64,000 nt of DNA from Bacteroidales bacterium UBA4912 (GCA_002398875.1 DHCC01000087.1:9978-73977); one strand, 5' to 3'. Numbered from the stretch's first letter, positions 6,730 through 20,662 are shown. Notes: generated by a model not told the origin, from the sequence alone. Numbers and translations are program-made.

Positions 6730-9542
6730 TAATGCGCAATAAGCCAGTTTTCTCCCACACCAATTTCAGTCTTCAGAGGCACACTCATCTTATAAGAATT
6801 TTCCATCTCTTCAACAACCATCATGCGAATATATTCGAGCTCTTCAGGTACAACATTGAAGTTTAATTCGTCATGCACCTGCAAGATCATCTTGGATTTC
6901 ATATTTTCCTTTTCAAGTCTATTGTAAATTCTGACCATTGCAACTTTGATAATGTCTGCTGCACTACCTTGAATTGGTGCATTTATTGCATTTCGTTCAG
7001 CAAATCCTCTAACAGTTGCATTGCGAGAATATATATCTGGCAAATATCTCTTACGTCCGTAAACAGTTTCTACATAACCATGTTCTCTGGCTTTTTCTAT
7101 ACTCTTGTCCATATAGTTTTTAACACCCGAAAAAGTTTCAAAGTATTCATCAATGATATCTTTTGCTTCAGAACGGGGGATAGTGAGTCTTTCCGACAGT
7201 CCAAAAGGTGTGATTCCGTATATAATCCCGAAGTTGGCTGTTTTAGCCTTTCTGCGCATATCCGAATCTACATCATTAAGTGGAATTTTAAATATCTTTG
7301 AAGCAGTTGCTGAATGTATATCCTGACCTTTGTTAAATGCTTCAATCATATTTTCATCTCCACTAAGATGTGCCATGATCCGTAACTCTATTTGAGAATA
7401 GTCTGAAGAAACAAAAATACAACCGTCGTCTGGAATAAATACTCTTCTTAACTCTTTTCCCCTTTCATCCCGAATTGGGATATTCTGGAGATTTGGATTC
7501 GTGCTGCTCAGTCGACCGGTTGCTGCAACAGTCTGATTAAATGATGTGTGAATTTTACCTGTTTTGGGGTTTACAAGCAATGGGAATGCATCAATGTAAG
7601 TACTAAGCAATTTTTTTATACCTCTTTGTTCCAGTATCTTTCCAATTATCGGGTGTTTTGTTCTTATTTTTTCTAACTCCTCCTCACCAGTTTTGTACTG
7701 TCCGGTTTTTGTTTTTTTGGGATTATCTATAATCTTAAGTCTGTCGAAAAGAATTTCGCCTGTCTGTTTTGGTGAGTTTATATTAAAATCTATTCCCGCC
7801 ATTTCAATGATCTCCTTTTCAACCTGTTGAAGTTCACTTGTATACTGTTTAGATAATTCGTCTAGTGCTTCAAGATCCAATCTTACACCGGTCCATTCCA
7901 TGTCAGCAAGAACATATATTAGCGGGCATTCGATTTCATGAAAGAGAATATTTAGATTATTTTTTTTAATTTCTTTCTCCAGTATATTTTTAAGTTTTAG
8001 AGTTATATCTGCATCTTCAGAGGCATAATTACAAACAACAGAAGGATCTATATCCCTCATATTCTTTTGATTCTTCCCTTTTGGTCCAATCAATTCATCT
8101 ATATGAATAGTTTTATAATTTAGATAAGTTTCGGCCATATAATCCATACCATGCCGTAGTTCCGGATTGAGTAAATAATGGGCTACCATTGTATCAAAAA
8201 GCGCACCCTTTACTCTAATACCATAATTGCGGAGTTCCAGAATATCATATTTTATATTTTGACCGGTTTTTTCAATCTTTTCATTTTCAAAAAACGGCTT
8301 GAAGATATTCACTTGTTCCTGTGCAGTTTCCTGATTTTCTGATATTGGTACATAATATGCTTCACCCTCTTTATATGCAAAGGAAAGACCAACTAACTCA
8401 CTTTGTAATGGATCCATACCTGTAGTTTCAGTGTCAAAACAGACCGATTTCTGATCAAGAAGTATTTTACAAAGTGATTCCATCTCCTTTTCAGAAAATA
8501 TCATTTTGTAGTTATGCTTAGTTGAATGAATATCAGTTAAATCAGTAGGAACGTATTTATCCGTTTCTTCGGAAAGATTTGTACTTGAAGGTTGTGTTGT
8601 GGCTGTAGAATAATCAGTCGTGCCAAACAGCTCACCCTGAACAGGACTGTCGGAACTCTTAGGAGTGTCTTGTTTAAAAATTCGAGTAAGAAGAGTTCTG
8701 AACTCCAGATCTTCAAACAGTGCTCTGACATCATTCTCATTTTTCTCTTTAAGAAGCAGATCATCTCCGCTAATCTGAATGGGAACATCGGTCTTTATAG
8801 TAGCAAGATACTTTGAAAACAGGATCTGTTCTCTGTTTTCTTCAATATTACGCTTCTGAGCCCCTTTTAACTGTTCTGTGTTTTCAAGCAGGTTTTCGAT
8901 CGTTCCAAACTGTTTAAGCAGTTTAACGGCAGTTTTTTCTCCTATACCCGGGCATCCGGGGATATTATCAGCGCTGTCTCCCATTAACCCAAGTAAGTCA
9001 ATAACCTGAGAAGGGTGTTCTATATCATACTTTTCAACTACTTTCTTATCATCTAGAATTTCATAATCATTACCACCATATTTTGGTCTGTATATAAAAA
9101 TTGTAGGTTCTGTAAGTTGACCGTAATCTTTGTCTGAAGTCATCATATAGACGTCAAAAAGCTCTCTGTCCATAGTTTTTGCAATTGTTCCGATTACGTC
9201 ATCAGCTTCATATCCCGGAACTTCAAGTATTGGTATGTTGTATGCCTTAATTATTTCCTTAATATATGGAACTGAAGCTTTAATCACTTCAGGTGTTGCT
9301 TCTCTTTGAGCTTTATATTGCTCATACTCTTTATGACGAAAGGTAGGTCCTTCAGGATCAAATCCGATTGCAATATGAGTTGGGTTTTCTTTGCGTAACA
9401 CTTCTTCAAGTGTATTTATAAAGCCAAATATTGCAGATGTATTTCTTCCTTTAGAGTCTACTCTTGGAAATTTTATAAATGCATAATAAGCTCTGTATAT
9501 AAGTGCGTAGGCGTCGAGTAGGAAAAGTCTGTTCTTGTTCAT
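6729..9542 (-). CDS. polA: DNA polymerase I
   Basis: Gap-filling and repair polymerase that also removes Okazaki primers. The 937 residues contain all three domains. The N-terminal 5'-3' exonuclease/flap domain (about 1-300) shows DAYALIYRAYYAF, YEADDVIG and GDSADNIPG. The proofreading 3'-5' exonuclease has its acidic residues intact: FDTETTGMDP (about 368-377), NIKYD and YASEDAD. The polymerase domain has DYSQIELR (about 713), FGIIYGITPFGLS and QVHDEL (about 888). A Pro/Ser/Thr-rich linker lies at about 290-340. It heads the operon with yqaA and the radical SAM gene, and is divergent from the polyprenyl synthase. Confidence 0.98.
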   Translation of the reverse strand: MNKNRLFLLDAYALIYRAYYAFIKFPRVDSKGRNTSAIFGFINTLEEVLRKENPTHIAIGFDPEGPTFRHKEYEQYKAQREATPEVIKASVPYIKEIIKAYNIPILEVPGYEADDVIGTIAKTMDRELFDVYMMTSDKDYGQLTEPTIFIYRPKYGGNDYEILDDKKVVEKYDIEHPSQVIDLLGLMGDSADNIPGCPGIGEKTAVKLLKQFGTIENLLENTEQLKGAQKRNIEENREQILFSKYLATIKTDVPIQISGDDLLLKEKNENDVRALFEDLEFRTLLTRIFKQDTPKSSDSPVQGELFGTTDYSTATTQPSSTNLSEETDKYVPTDLTDIHSTKHNYKMIFSEKEMESLCKILLDQKSVCFDTETTGMDPLQSELVGLSFAYKEGEAYYVPISENQETAQEQVNIFKPFFENEKIEKTGQNIKYDILELRNYGIRVKGALFDTMVAHYLLNPELRHGMDYMAETYLNYKTIHIDELIGPKGKNQKNMRDIDPSVVCNYASEDADITLKLKNILEKEIKKNNLNILFHEIECPLIYVLADMEWTGVRLDLEALDELSKQYTSELQQVEKEIIEMAGIDFNINSPKQTGEILFDRLKIIDNPKKTKTGQYKTGEEELEKIRTKHPIIGKILEQRGIKKLLSTYIDAFPLLVNPKTGKIHTSFNQTVAATGRLSSTNPNLQNIPIRDERGKELRRVFIPDDGCIFVSSDYSQIELRIMAHLSGDENMIEAFNKGQDIHSATASKIFKIPLNDVDSDMRRKAKTANFGIIYGITPFGLSERLTIPRSEAKDIIDEYFETFSGVKNYMDKSIEKAREHGYVETVYGRKRYLPDIYSRNATVRGFAERNAINAPIQGSAADIIKVAMVRIYNRLEKENMKSKMILQVHDELNFNVVPEELEYIRMMVVEEMENSYKMSVPLKTEIGVGENWLIAH

Positions 9543-9585
9543 AATTTTCTCTAAAATAGCGTTTGGATTGGTAAAGTTACGAATA

Positions 9586-9619
9586 TTTGTTGCTATGACT
9601 AGAATTATTTTTACTTTTG
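9586..9619 (+). promoter_or_regulatory. Promoter of the polyprenyl synthase gene
   Basis: TTTGTTG at 9586-9592 and TACTTTTG at 9612-9619 are 19 bases apart. The box lies inside the open frame that extends upstream to 9535, which shows that the true start is the later ATG at 9640. Confidence 0.65.
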
Positions 9620-9639
9620 TACGTCTAATTTGGGATGTG

Positions 9640-10614
9640 ATGGATCAAAGTAAGATTATAAAAGAATTTCTTCAGGAAGAATTAACTATTTTCGATAAAT
9701 ATTTACGTGAGTCTGTTAAAAATAACGATTCACGACTTACTGAGATGATCTCTCACGTTTTTAACTCTAACGGGAAACGCCTTAGACCTACATTAGTACT
9801 CATGACTGCCAGAGTATGCGGTAAAATAGTTCCTGAAACCTACTATGGTGCCGTCACAATAGAGCTTTTACATACAGCTACACTTGTTCACGACGATGTG
9901 ATAGACCGGTCTGATTTACGACGCGGCAAAAGCTCTATGAACGCTGTTTATGATAATACCAGGGCAGTATTGGTAGGTGATTATTTACTTTCAACAGCAT
10001 TAGCAGAAAGTGTAAAGACCAAAAACCTTGAAATTATTAGAATAATATCTGAATCAGGTCAGAACCTTGCTTCAGGCGAGCTTACTCAATTATCATTAGC
10101 TGATGAAGTTATAATTGATGAAGATGCTTATTTTAGCGTTATAGATAAAAAAACAGCATCTTTAATACGAGCAAGTTTGGCTATTGGGGCCATTACAGGG
10201 GGAGCCGATAAGGAAATTATTTCACAGTTTAACATAATCGGCGGTATACTTGGGGTATGTTTTCAGATAAAAGACGATATATTTGACTATTATAACCTTG
10301 ATGTTGGCAAACCAACAGGTAAAGATATCCGCGAAGGAAAAATTACTTTACCTCTTATTTATGCACTTAAAAATGCACCAGAATCAAAAAGTGCCGAAAT
10401 GATAAATATTTTAAAATCAAAAAATTACAGCGATAGAAACATTAACATTCTGCTAGATTTTGCAAAAGAATATAAAGGTATTGATGAGGCATATAAAAAA
10501 ATGTATCTATTACTCGATGAAGCAGAGGAAATTATATCAAACTTTAATTTTGATAATGAAATGAAGATGTATATGAGATCGTTTCTTTTGTATCTTAAAA
10601 ACAGAACATATTAA
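9640..10614 (+). CDS. Trans-polyprenyl diphosphate synthase
   Basis: Elongates an allylic diphosphate with isopentenyl diphosphate to a long all-trans chain, probably for the menaquinone side chain. Of 324 residues; the first Asp-rich motif is LVHDDVIDRSDLRRG (DDxxD) and the second is QIKDDIFDYY. Lysine/Arg sites NGKRLRPT and GKD in VGKPTGKD are present. The frame is open back to 9535, but a consensus promoter at 9586-9619 sits inside that extension, so ATG 9640 is chosen; it gives the usual family N-terminus. Chain length cannot be read with confidence, so no symbol is given; it matches the IspB/HepT type. Monocistronic. Confidence 0.93.
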   Translation: MDQSKIIKEFLQEELTIFDKYLRESVKNNDSRLTEMISHVFNSNGKRLRPTLVLMTARVCGKIVPETYYGAVTIELLHTATLVHDDVIDRSDLRRGKSSMNAVYDNTRAVLVGDYLLSTALAESVKTKNLEIIRIISESGQNLASGELTQLSLADEVIIDEDAYFSVIDKKTASLIRASLAIGAITGGADKEIISQFNIIGGILGVCFQIKDDIFDYYNLDVGKPTGKDIREGKITLPLIYALKNAPESKSAEMINILKSKNYSDRNINILLDFAKEYKGIDEAYKKMYLLLDEAEEIISNFNFDNEMKMYMRSFLLYLKNRTY

Positions 10615-10618
10615 AAAA

Positions 10619-10645
10619 GGGTGAAATCATCTTATGATTCACCCC
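10619..10645 (-). terminator. Intrinsic terminator of hsp20
   Basis: GGGTGAAATCAT and ATGATTCACCC pair with one bulged A around a CTT loop. On the minus strand the hairpin is followed by six T residues, so it fits the end of the hsp20 transcript. Confidence 0.65.
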
Positions 10646-10704
10646 TTACAAATATAACCTTAAATTACTATTCAGTCTTTATAAACTGAAACCTGTTTTA
10701 CTGA

Positions 10705-11130
10705 TTATTTTATGTCTATCAATTTTTCTTTCAATGTTTTTTTCTCTTTAAGAGTAGGTATATCAACAGTTAATACACCATCATTAACTTTAGCCGAGAT
10801 TTTGTCTTTATCAATATCATCGGGAAGTATCATTGTTCTCTGGAATTGAGAATATGAGAATTCACGTCTCAAATAGGCTCCCTTTTTATCCTTTTCTTCA
10901 TTTTCAGATTTCTTCTCAAAAGAGATAACGAGATTGTTGTTCTCATCCAATCTTACAACGCAATCTTCTTTAGTCATCCCCGGAGCAGCTACTTCAACAG
11001 TAAATCCATCCTCGTTTTGAATAATGTTGATTGCAGGAACAGATTTGGTATTGTTCTCCATCCATTCATTACCGAAAAAATCATTGAATACACTTGGTAA
11101 CCAGTTGTTTGTTCTTCTAATTATTGCCAT
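10705..11130 (-). CDS. Small heat-shock protein (Hsp20/alpha-crystallin family)
   Basis: ATP-independent holdase chaperone that binds unfolding proteins in the cytoplasm. The 141 residues comprise a short N-terminal arm (NNWLPSVFNDFFGNEW) and an alpha-crystallin domain from about residue 33, with the conserved VEVAAPGMTKEDC and the ending NDGVLTVDIP typical of the domain. The C-terminal IxI-type tail is present only in part. It stands alone, convergent with the polyprenyl synthase and ended by a terminator. No CIRCE element or other heat-shock operator was found upstream. Confidence 0.95.
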   Translation of the reverse strand: MAIIRRTNNWLPSVFNDFFGNEWMENNTKSVPAINIIQNEDGFTVEVAAPGMTKEDCVVRLDENNNLVISFEKKSENEEKDKKGAYLRREFSYSQFQRTMILPDDIDKDKISAKVNDGVLTVDIPTLKEKKTLKEKLIDIK

Positions 11131-11294
11131 AATATTTACCCTTTCTTTTAATTGTTATTTAACTTACACTATGATATATGCAAAAGATAAGCCGACAGGA
11201 AAACAGGAAGTTAGTGCTGACAATATGGCGCAAATCATTAGTAATAACGCTAAATATGCACGATAAAGACGACAAAACGGCAGTAATAGCGTGC

Positions 11295-12863
11295 TTATTT
11301 TAAAATATTGTAAGTTTTTACACCCCTATGAATTTTTCCAAATCTGTCTGTTGCTTGTACCTCAATTGTATGCACACCTACTGGAAGTTCCAGGTTTAGT
11401 GGACCAAACCAAAGGTGTGTACTGTTTACTGCATTAGATGGTCGGCGCCCAGGTAATAACTCCTCTGCAAGGTCCCATTCAATAAGCTTTAGATTGTAAT
11501 TTGGATCAACTGCCTGTATATACCGCATATCTTTCCACTGTCCTTCATCAATTCTGTATTTAACATTATCACCCTCACTACCCATAAAAAAGTTGACAAC
11601 AATCTGTGAAGTCGTTCTACCATTATGTTGCACGGTTTTAGGTGCATAAATATTCATTTGATGATCACTTCCACTGCCTGCAACTTGATAATCTATATTA
11701 TAATTAGTACCATTTATATTAAGAAAAGCATAGCCTTGTGGTGTACCGTCACGCATGGTTGCGTCAGGCAAATCATCATTATTAAGCTTTCCCGAGTACC
11801 AATCACCGGATGTTGTACCTGCATTAAATTCGTGTAAGGGTTTACTTCTTTTCCAGCCTTCAATTTCAGTATACTCAATTTGTTCCTGAAAATGGGTGTG
11901 TGCTGACATGATTAAAACATTGCCGAACTCCTGCAACATATCAAAAACTCTTTGTCTGTCCTCAAGTCGGTAAGAATTTCCGGAATTATCTTTCATTGGA
12001 ATATGTTGAGAAAGAATAATCAACTTATCCTTTGGAACGTTTTTAAGATTGTTTTCCAAAAACTGTAACTGGTCAAGTCGATAACCACCCCAGTAGCCTC
12101 TTCCGTCTCTTGGGTCAGGATAGAGAATATTGTCGAGAATAATAAAATGGGCGTTGCCATAATTAAAAGCATAATTCGCACTTCCAAAATTCTTTTTAAA
12201 TGTCTCGTCGGACAGGATATCAGATGATGCGTCATAATTCATATCATGATTTCCCATAACATTATACCAGGGAAGCTGTAAATGTCTCATACGCTCTTTG
12301 TAAATTGGTTGGAGGTCCAGGTTATCACCGACAATATCACCCAGACTTATGCCAAATAATGTATTTTCTTTTTTTTCTACATCTCTGACAATCTTTTTTG
12401 TAAAATAATCAAGATCCTCAATAGAGTAGGGCTGAGGGTCTCCAAAAACTACTACACTATAATCATCAGGCTCATCGTATTTGTAAAGTGCAAAGTCAAC
12501 TGATGAAGGCAATTTACCTGTAGGTTCTATGCCTTTAAACTCAAAATCCTTATTTGATCCCAAAGGATTGTAGTGATAATAGAACTGGGGGATAAAATCA
12601 TTATCCACCGGAATCTCATACCCCGAAGGTTTTATTATAAAAATTGTGTTTCCCTCGTTTACAGTAATTGAATAATATCCGTATTCATCAGTTAAAACAA
12701 CATCTCTGCCATTAGAAACGCCTACATAAGAGATACCCGTCTCACTGCGATCTTTTTTACCGTTTCTGTTAACATCATCATACACATACCCTTTGGCCAC
12801 TTGTTGCGAATAAGCAACTACATTTATGAAAATGAGTATCAGTGTCGTTAAGTTTTTCTTCAT
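11295..12863 (-). CDS. Secreted calcineurin-like metallophosphoesterase (MetallophosN/C type)
   Basis: A signal peptide (residues 1-19, ending AYSQQ) precedes an Ig-like N-terminal domain with GYVYDDVNRNGKKDRSETG, similar to calcium-binding SdrD-type repeats (about 20-115). The metallophosphatase core holds the metal ligands VFGDPQ (about 141), GDIVGD, MGNHDMNYD, SQHIPM and SAHTHFQEQ. A C-terminal beta domain (about 350-522) ends with ATDRFGKIHRG. This three-domain layout is known in Bacteroidetes periplasmic or surface phosphoesterases; the substrate is unknown. It is not linked to the next gene because the lacZ terminator separates them. Confidence 0.9.
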   Translation of the reverse strand: MKKNLTTLILIFINVVAYSQQVAKGYVYDDVNRNGKKDRSETGISYVGVSNGRDVVLTDEYGYYSITVNEGNTIFIIKPSGYEIPVDNDFIPQFYYHYNPLGSNKDFEFKGIEPTGKLPSSVDFALYKYDEPDDYSVVVFGDPQPYSIEDLDYFTKKIVRDVEKKENTLFGISLGDIVGDNLDLQPIYKERMRHLQLPWYNVMGNHDMNYDASSDILSDETFKKNFGSANYAFNYGNAHFIILDNILYPDPRDGRGYWGGYRLDQLQFLENNLKNVPKDKLIILSQHIPMKDNSGNSYRLEDRQRVFDMLQEFGNVLIMSAHTHFQEQIEYTEIEGWKRSKPLHEFNAGTTSGDWYSGKLNNDDLPDATMRDGTPQGYAFLNINGTNYNIDYQVAGSGSDHQMNIYAPKTVQHNGRTTSQIVVNFFMGSEGDNVKYRIDEGQWKDMRYIQAVDPNYNLKLIEWDLAEELLPGRRPSNAVNSTHLWFGPLNLELPVGVHTIEVQATDRFGKIHRGVKTYNILK

Positions 12864-12954
12864 TGTCTAATTTTTAAGTTTGTATTATATGATAAAACAT
12901 TACATTTATGCTTTTGTTTACTTATTCCTGTTACATATTTATTAAGATTGACAC

Positions 12955-12987
12955 AAAAAAAGGCGGACATTTTTCTTATCCGCCTTT
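12955..12987 (-). terminator. Intrinsic terminator of the lacZ transcript
   Basis: AAAGGCGGA (12959-12967) and TCCGCCTTT (12979-12987) form a 9-bp perfect stem. On the minus strand it is followed by at least six T residues. It lies 70 bases after the beta-galactosidase stop. Confidence 0.85.
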
Positions 12988-13056
12988 AAACAAATTATAG
13001 AGATTTACTCTTAATCACTTTCTTAAAACTTAAAAAAAGTCTATCGCCATATTATT

Positions 13057-17348
<4,292 letters not shown>

Positions 17349-17398
17349 TTAATACGTTTTTTATTTAGTTAAATAATTATCATTTTAAACACTTTAGA

Positions 17399-17728
17399 TC
17401 AAGATTTTAATTTATTATTATTCAAATGCCTTGTAGCATCCCTTTCTGTTTTTTTCTCAATACTTTTTAGAAAAGATTCCTCAAGGTTAACACCTGTTTG
17501 ATTAGCAATACATATCAATACCCAGAGAATATCAGCAATTTCTTCAGACAGATTCTTAGATAAATCAGAAGATTTGAACGATTGTTCCCCATAGGTCCTT
17601 GCCATAATTCGTGCCAATTCTCCAACCTCTTCTGTAAGTAAAGCCATGTTGGTAAGTTCATTAAAATATCGTACTCCATATTTCTTAATCCACAAATCTA
17701 CCTGTTGCTGTGCTTCTTGAATAGTCAT
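17399..17728 (-). CDS. MazG-type nucleotide pyrophosphohydrolase
   Basis: A 109-residue all-alpha protein with the EExxE...ExxD metal-binding pattern (LTEEVGELARIMA, then SEEIADILWVLICIANQ) of MazG-like house-cleaning enzymes, which hydrolyse non-canonical nucleoside triphosphates to monophosphates. A single MazG domain is present. It sits between dtd and deoC in the minus-strand block, 66 bases after dtd. The preferred nucleotide cannot be inferred. Confidence 0.9.
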   Translation of the reverse strand: MTIQEAQQQVDLWIKKYGVRYFNELTNMALLTEEVGELARIMARTYGEQSFKSSDLSKNLSEEIADILWVLICIANQTGVNLEESFLKSIEKKTERDATRHLNNNKLKS

Positions 17729-17794
17729 TTGAATTCAAATATTACTAACATTTTTTTATAACAAAATCAATCCTAATACCCGATCAATCAAATA

Positions 17795-18247
17795 TTACTC
17801 TTTGTTTTTAGAGTCTATCAAAATAGTAACAGGACCATCATTCACCAGTTTCACTTTCATATCAGCTCCAAACTCACCTGTTTTAACTTTTTTGTCAAGC
17901 TTTTGAGATAATACATTACAAAAGTTCTCGTATAAAGGAACCGATACATCAGGTTTAGCAGCTTTTATATATGATGGACGATTTCCTTTTTTTGTACTTG
18001 CGTGTAAAGTAAACTGTGAAATAACAAGTATATCACCCCCTGAATCTAATATTGATCGATTCATAACACCATTTTCATCATCAAAAATACGCAAATTAAC
18101 ACTCTTTTTTGCTAAATATTCTATGTCATCTTCGCTATCTTCATTTTCAATCCCTACGAAAATCAACAGACCTTTATCTATCTCACTTTTTGTCTTTCCT
18201 TCTATTTGAACGGATGCTTCAGAAACCCGCTGTATTAAGATTCGCAT
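17795..18247 (-). CDS. dtd: D-aminoacyl-tRNA deacylase
   Basis: Hydrolyses D-aminoacyl-tRNAs, and glycyl-tRNA-Ala, to keep D-amino acids out of protein. The 150 residues carry both family signatures: SQFTLHASTKKGNRPS (about 78-93) and the Gly-cisPro region near NDGPVTILID at the C-terminus. The ATG at 18247 lies two bases after the uvrC stop, implying co-translation. Confidence 0.97.
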   Translation of the reverse strand: MRILIQRVSEASVQIEGKTKSEIDKGLLIFVGIENEDSEDDIEYLAKKSVNLRIFDDENGVMNRSILDSGGDILVISQFTLHASTKKGNRPSYIKAAKPDVSVPLYENFCNVLSQKLDKKVKTGEFGADMKVKLVNDGPVTILIDSKNKE

Positions 18248-18249
18248 AC

Positions 18250-20052
18250 TTATTTATTTTCTTTACTATTTATCCAATCCCAAATAATTTCACCTTTACT
18301 TTTTCCTATAACTTTTACGATTTCCTCTTTGTCGGTTTCTTTTAATCTTTTTATACTTTTAAAATATAACAGCAATTTTTTCTTAGTCTCTTTTCCGATC
18401 CCTTTAACCGAATCAAGTTCTGAGGTAACTTGTGCCTTGCTTCTTTTTTTTCTATGAAAAGATAAACCAAACCGATGAGCTTCATCTCGTAATTGTTGTA
18501 TAAGTTTTAATGTTTCAGAATTTTTATCAATATAGAGTGGGACAGGGTCTTCAGGAAAATAAATCTCCTCTAGTCGCTCAGCAATACCTATTATTGCTAT
18601 TTTTCCATATAATCCAATTTTCTGCAACGATTTTACAGCAGCACTTAATTGACCCTTACCACCGTCAATTACAATTAGTTGAGGTAAAGATTCGCCTTCG
18701 TTAAGCAGGCGAGAGTAGCGTCTTTCTACAATTTCGCGCATAGATGCATAATCATCGGGGCCTAAAACACTTTTAATGTTGTAATGTCTATAGTCTTTTT
18801 TTGATGGCTTAGCTTTTTTAAAAACAACGCAAGCAGCAACCGGACTTGTACCTTGAATATTGGAATTATCAAAACACTCAATATGCCATGGGATATCTCT
18901 CAACTGTAAATCTTTTTGAACTGTACTCAAAATTCTTGTAATCCTTTGTTCAGGATTTAACATCTCTGCTTTCTTGAGTTTGTCTATTTTATACTGTTTC
19001 ACATTTTTCTCTGAGAGTGCAAGTAATTTCTTTTTGTCACCTTTCTGAGGAATTGTAAAATCAACATTTGTTAATTTTAAATCCGGAATAAATGGTACAA
19101 TTATCTCTTTTGAATCACTACCAAAACGCTGTCTCATCTCAATAATACCTAAACCGAGTAACTCTTCAGGACATTCATCAAGTTTCTTTTTATATTCAAA
19201 AGTATATGCCTGATTTATAGCTCCATTTACAACATGAAGATAATTTATAAATGCTGAATTTTCATCTTCTTCTAAAGAAAATACGTCAAGGTTATAATTA
19301 ATATTGCTTACCACCTGAGATTTTTCTCTGAAGTTTTGAATCAAAAGCAGTTTTTCTTTTAATTCATGTGCTTCTTCATATCTCATTTCTTCAGATAGTT
19401 CATTCATTCTGCCAAGCACTTTTTTTTCGATTATTGAAACATTGCCCTTTAGTATTTCGTTAATTTCCTCAATATTTCTGTTGTAGTCATCAAGACTTTG
19501 TAGTCCTTCACAAGGTCCTTTACAACGATTAATATGATACTCAAGACAAACTTTAAATTTCTTTGCAGCAATGTTTTCAGGAGTAAGATTAAGCCTGCAA
19601 GTTCTAATTTTATAAACTTTTCTGACTATTTCAAGAAGTGCATTTACAGATAAAACAGAAGTATAAGGTCCATAATATTTAGACCCATCTTTTACAACAT
19701 TACGTGTTTTATATACTCGCGGGAAAAACTCATTTTTTATAACAATTGAAGGGTAGGTCTTATCATCCTTCAACATAACATTGTAACGAGGTTTTAATTC
19801 CTTGATAAGGTTGTTTTCTAAAAGAAAAGTATCTTCCTCTGTATTTACAACGATATATTTTATCTTACGTATATTTCTTACTAATATTCGTGTTTTAGGA
19901 TGATCGTGGTGTTTATTGAAATAAGATGATACACGTCTTTTTAAGTCTTTAGCTTTACCTACATATATAACTGTACCTTTTTCATCAAAAAACTGGTAAC
20001 AACCCGGTTGTTGAGGAATAACTGCTAACGTATTTTTAATATCATCATTCAT
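18250..20052 (-). CDS. uvrC: Excinuclease ABC subunit C
   Basis: Makes both incisions in nucleotide excision repair with UvrAB. From ATG 20052 the protein has about 600 residues; a TTG at 20061 could add three. The N-terminal GIY-YIG nuclease (PGCYQFFDEKGTVIYVGKAK, about 15-35), the CxxYxxxxCxGPC zinc-type segment (CLEYHINRCKGPC), a UVR helix pair (MNELSEEMRYEEAHELKEKL), the RNase H-like C-terminal nuclease (ECFDNSNIQGTSPVA, IDGGKGQL) and a terminal helix-hairpin-helix (LDSVKGIGKETKKKLL) are all present. It is located between apt and dtd. Confidence 0.98.
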   Translation of the reverse strand: MNDDIKNTLAVIPQQPGCYQFFDEKGTVIYVGKAKDLKRRVSSYFNKHHDHPKTRILVRNIRKIKYIVVNTEEDTFLLENNLIKELKPRYNVMLKDDKTYPSIVIKNEFFPRVYKTRNVVKDGSKYYGPYTSVLSVNALLEIVRKVYKIRTCRLNLTPENIAAKKFKVCLEYHINRCKGPCEGLQSLDDYNRNIEEINEILKGNVSIIEKKVLGRMNELSEEMRYEEAHELKEKLLLIQNFREKSQVVSNINYNLDVFSLEEDENSAFINYLHVVNGAINQAYTFEYKKKLDECPEELLGLGIIEMRQRFGSDSKEIIVPFIPDLKLTNVDFTIPQKGDKKKLLALSEKNVKQYKIDKLKKAEMLNPEQRITRILSTVQKDLQLRDIPWHIECFDNSNIQGTSPVAACVVFKKAKPSKKDYRHYNIKSVLGPDDYASMREIVERRYSRLLNEGESLPQLIVIDGGKGQLSAAVKSLQKIGLYGKIAIIGIAERLEEIYFPEDPVPLYIDKNSETLKLIQQLRDEAHRFGLSFHRKKRSKAQVTSELDSVKGIGKETKKKLLLYFKSIKRLKETDKEEIVKVIGKSKGEIIWDWINSKENK

Positions 20053-20084
20053 TTTCAACAATGAACAAGATTAACTTATTTAGA

Positions 20085-20609
20085 TCAAAATTTAATGATA
20101 GAAATTAATTCAACATCATCTGGAAAATGTTTACGTCCATCAAGCCCTTCCAGTTCAATCAGGAAGTTAATATAAATCTTTTTAACTCCAAGTTTCTTAA
20201 CAAGATTGTATGCTGCAAACATAGTCCCACCTGTTGCCAGCAAATCATCATGAAGCAAAACAACGTCATTCTCATCTAAAGCATCTTCGTGAATCTGTAT
20301 AGCGTCTGTGCCATACTCTTTAGTATATGTTTCTTCGATTACTTTATAAGGTAGTTTACCCGGTTTACGAATTGGTACAAACCCTGCTTTCAGCTTAATT
20401 GCCGTGGCTGGTCCCATGAAAAAGCCTCTGGATTCTATTCCTACCACTTTTGTAATTCCTTTGTTTCTATAAGTGTCAAATAGAATTTCAGACAATTCAT
20501 TAAGATATTCAGAAGACTGGAATAGGGTAGTTATATCCTTAAACTGTATTCCTGGAATCGGAAAATCCGGAATGTTTCTTACTGCTTTAGTTAGTGTTTC
20601 TATGCTCAT
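20085..20609 (-). CDS. apt: Adenine phosphoribosyltransferase
   Basis: Salvages adenine with PRPP to AMP. The 174 residues have the usual length, the N-terminal IPDFPIPGIQFKDITTLF, the GIESRGFFMGPA segment, the flexible hood RKPGKLPYKV and the PRPP loop VVLLHDDLLATGGTM (about 120-134). It lies 23 bases before uvrC. The parS palindrome sits directly upstream of it, between apt and mnmG. Confidence 0.97.
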   Translation of the reverse strand: MSIETLTKAVRNIPDFPIPGIQFKDITTLFQSSEYLNELSEILFDTYRNKGITKVVGIESRGFFMGPATAIKLKAGFVPIRKPGKLPYKVIEETYTKEYGTDAIQIHEDALDENDVVLLHDDLLATGGTMFAAYNLVKKLGVKKIYINFLIELEGLDGRKHFPDDVELISIIKF

Positions 20610-20637
20610 TGTTTTATTAAATTAGTTTCTTTTTTAG

Positions 20638-20653
20638 TGTTCCACGTGGAACA
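20638..20653. promoter_or_regulatory. parS centromere-like site (perfect palindrome)
   Basis: TGTTCCACGTGGAACA is a perfect 16-base palindrome identical to the ParB-binding parS sequence known from pseudomonads and fitting the general bacterial parS consensus TGTTnCACGTGnAACA. It lies in the mnmG-apt gap. ParABS sites cluster near replication origins, so this suggests an origin-proximal window. ParA and ParB genes are not in the window. Confidence 0.85.
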
Positions 20654-20662
20654 TTATCTCCC

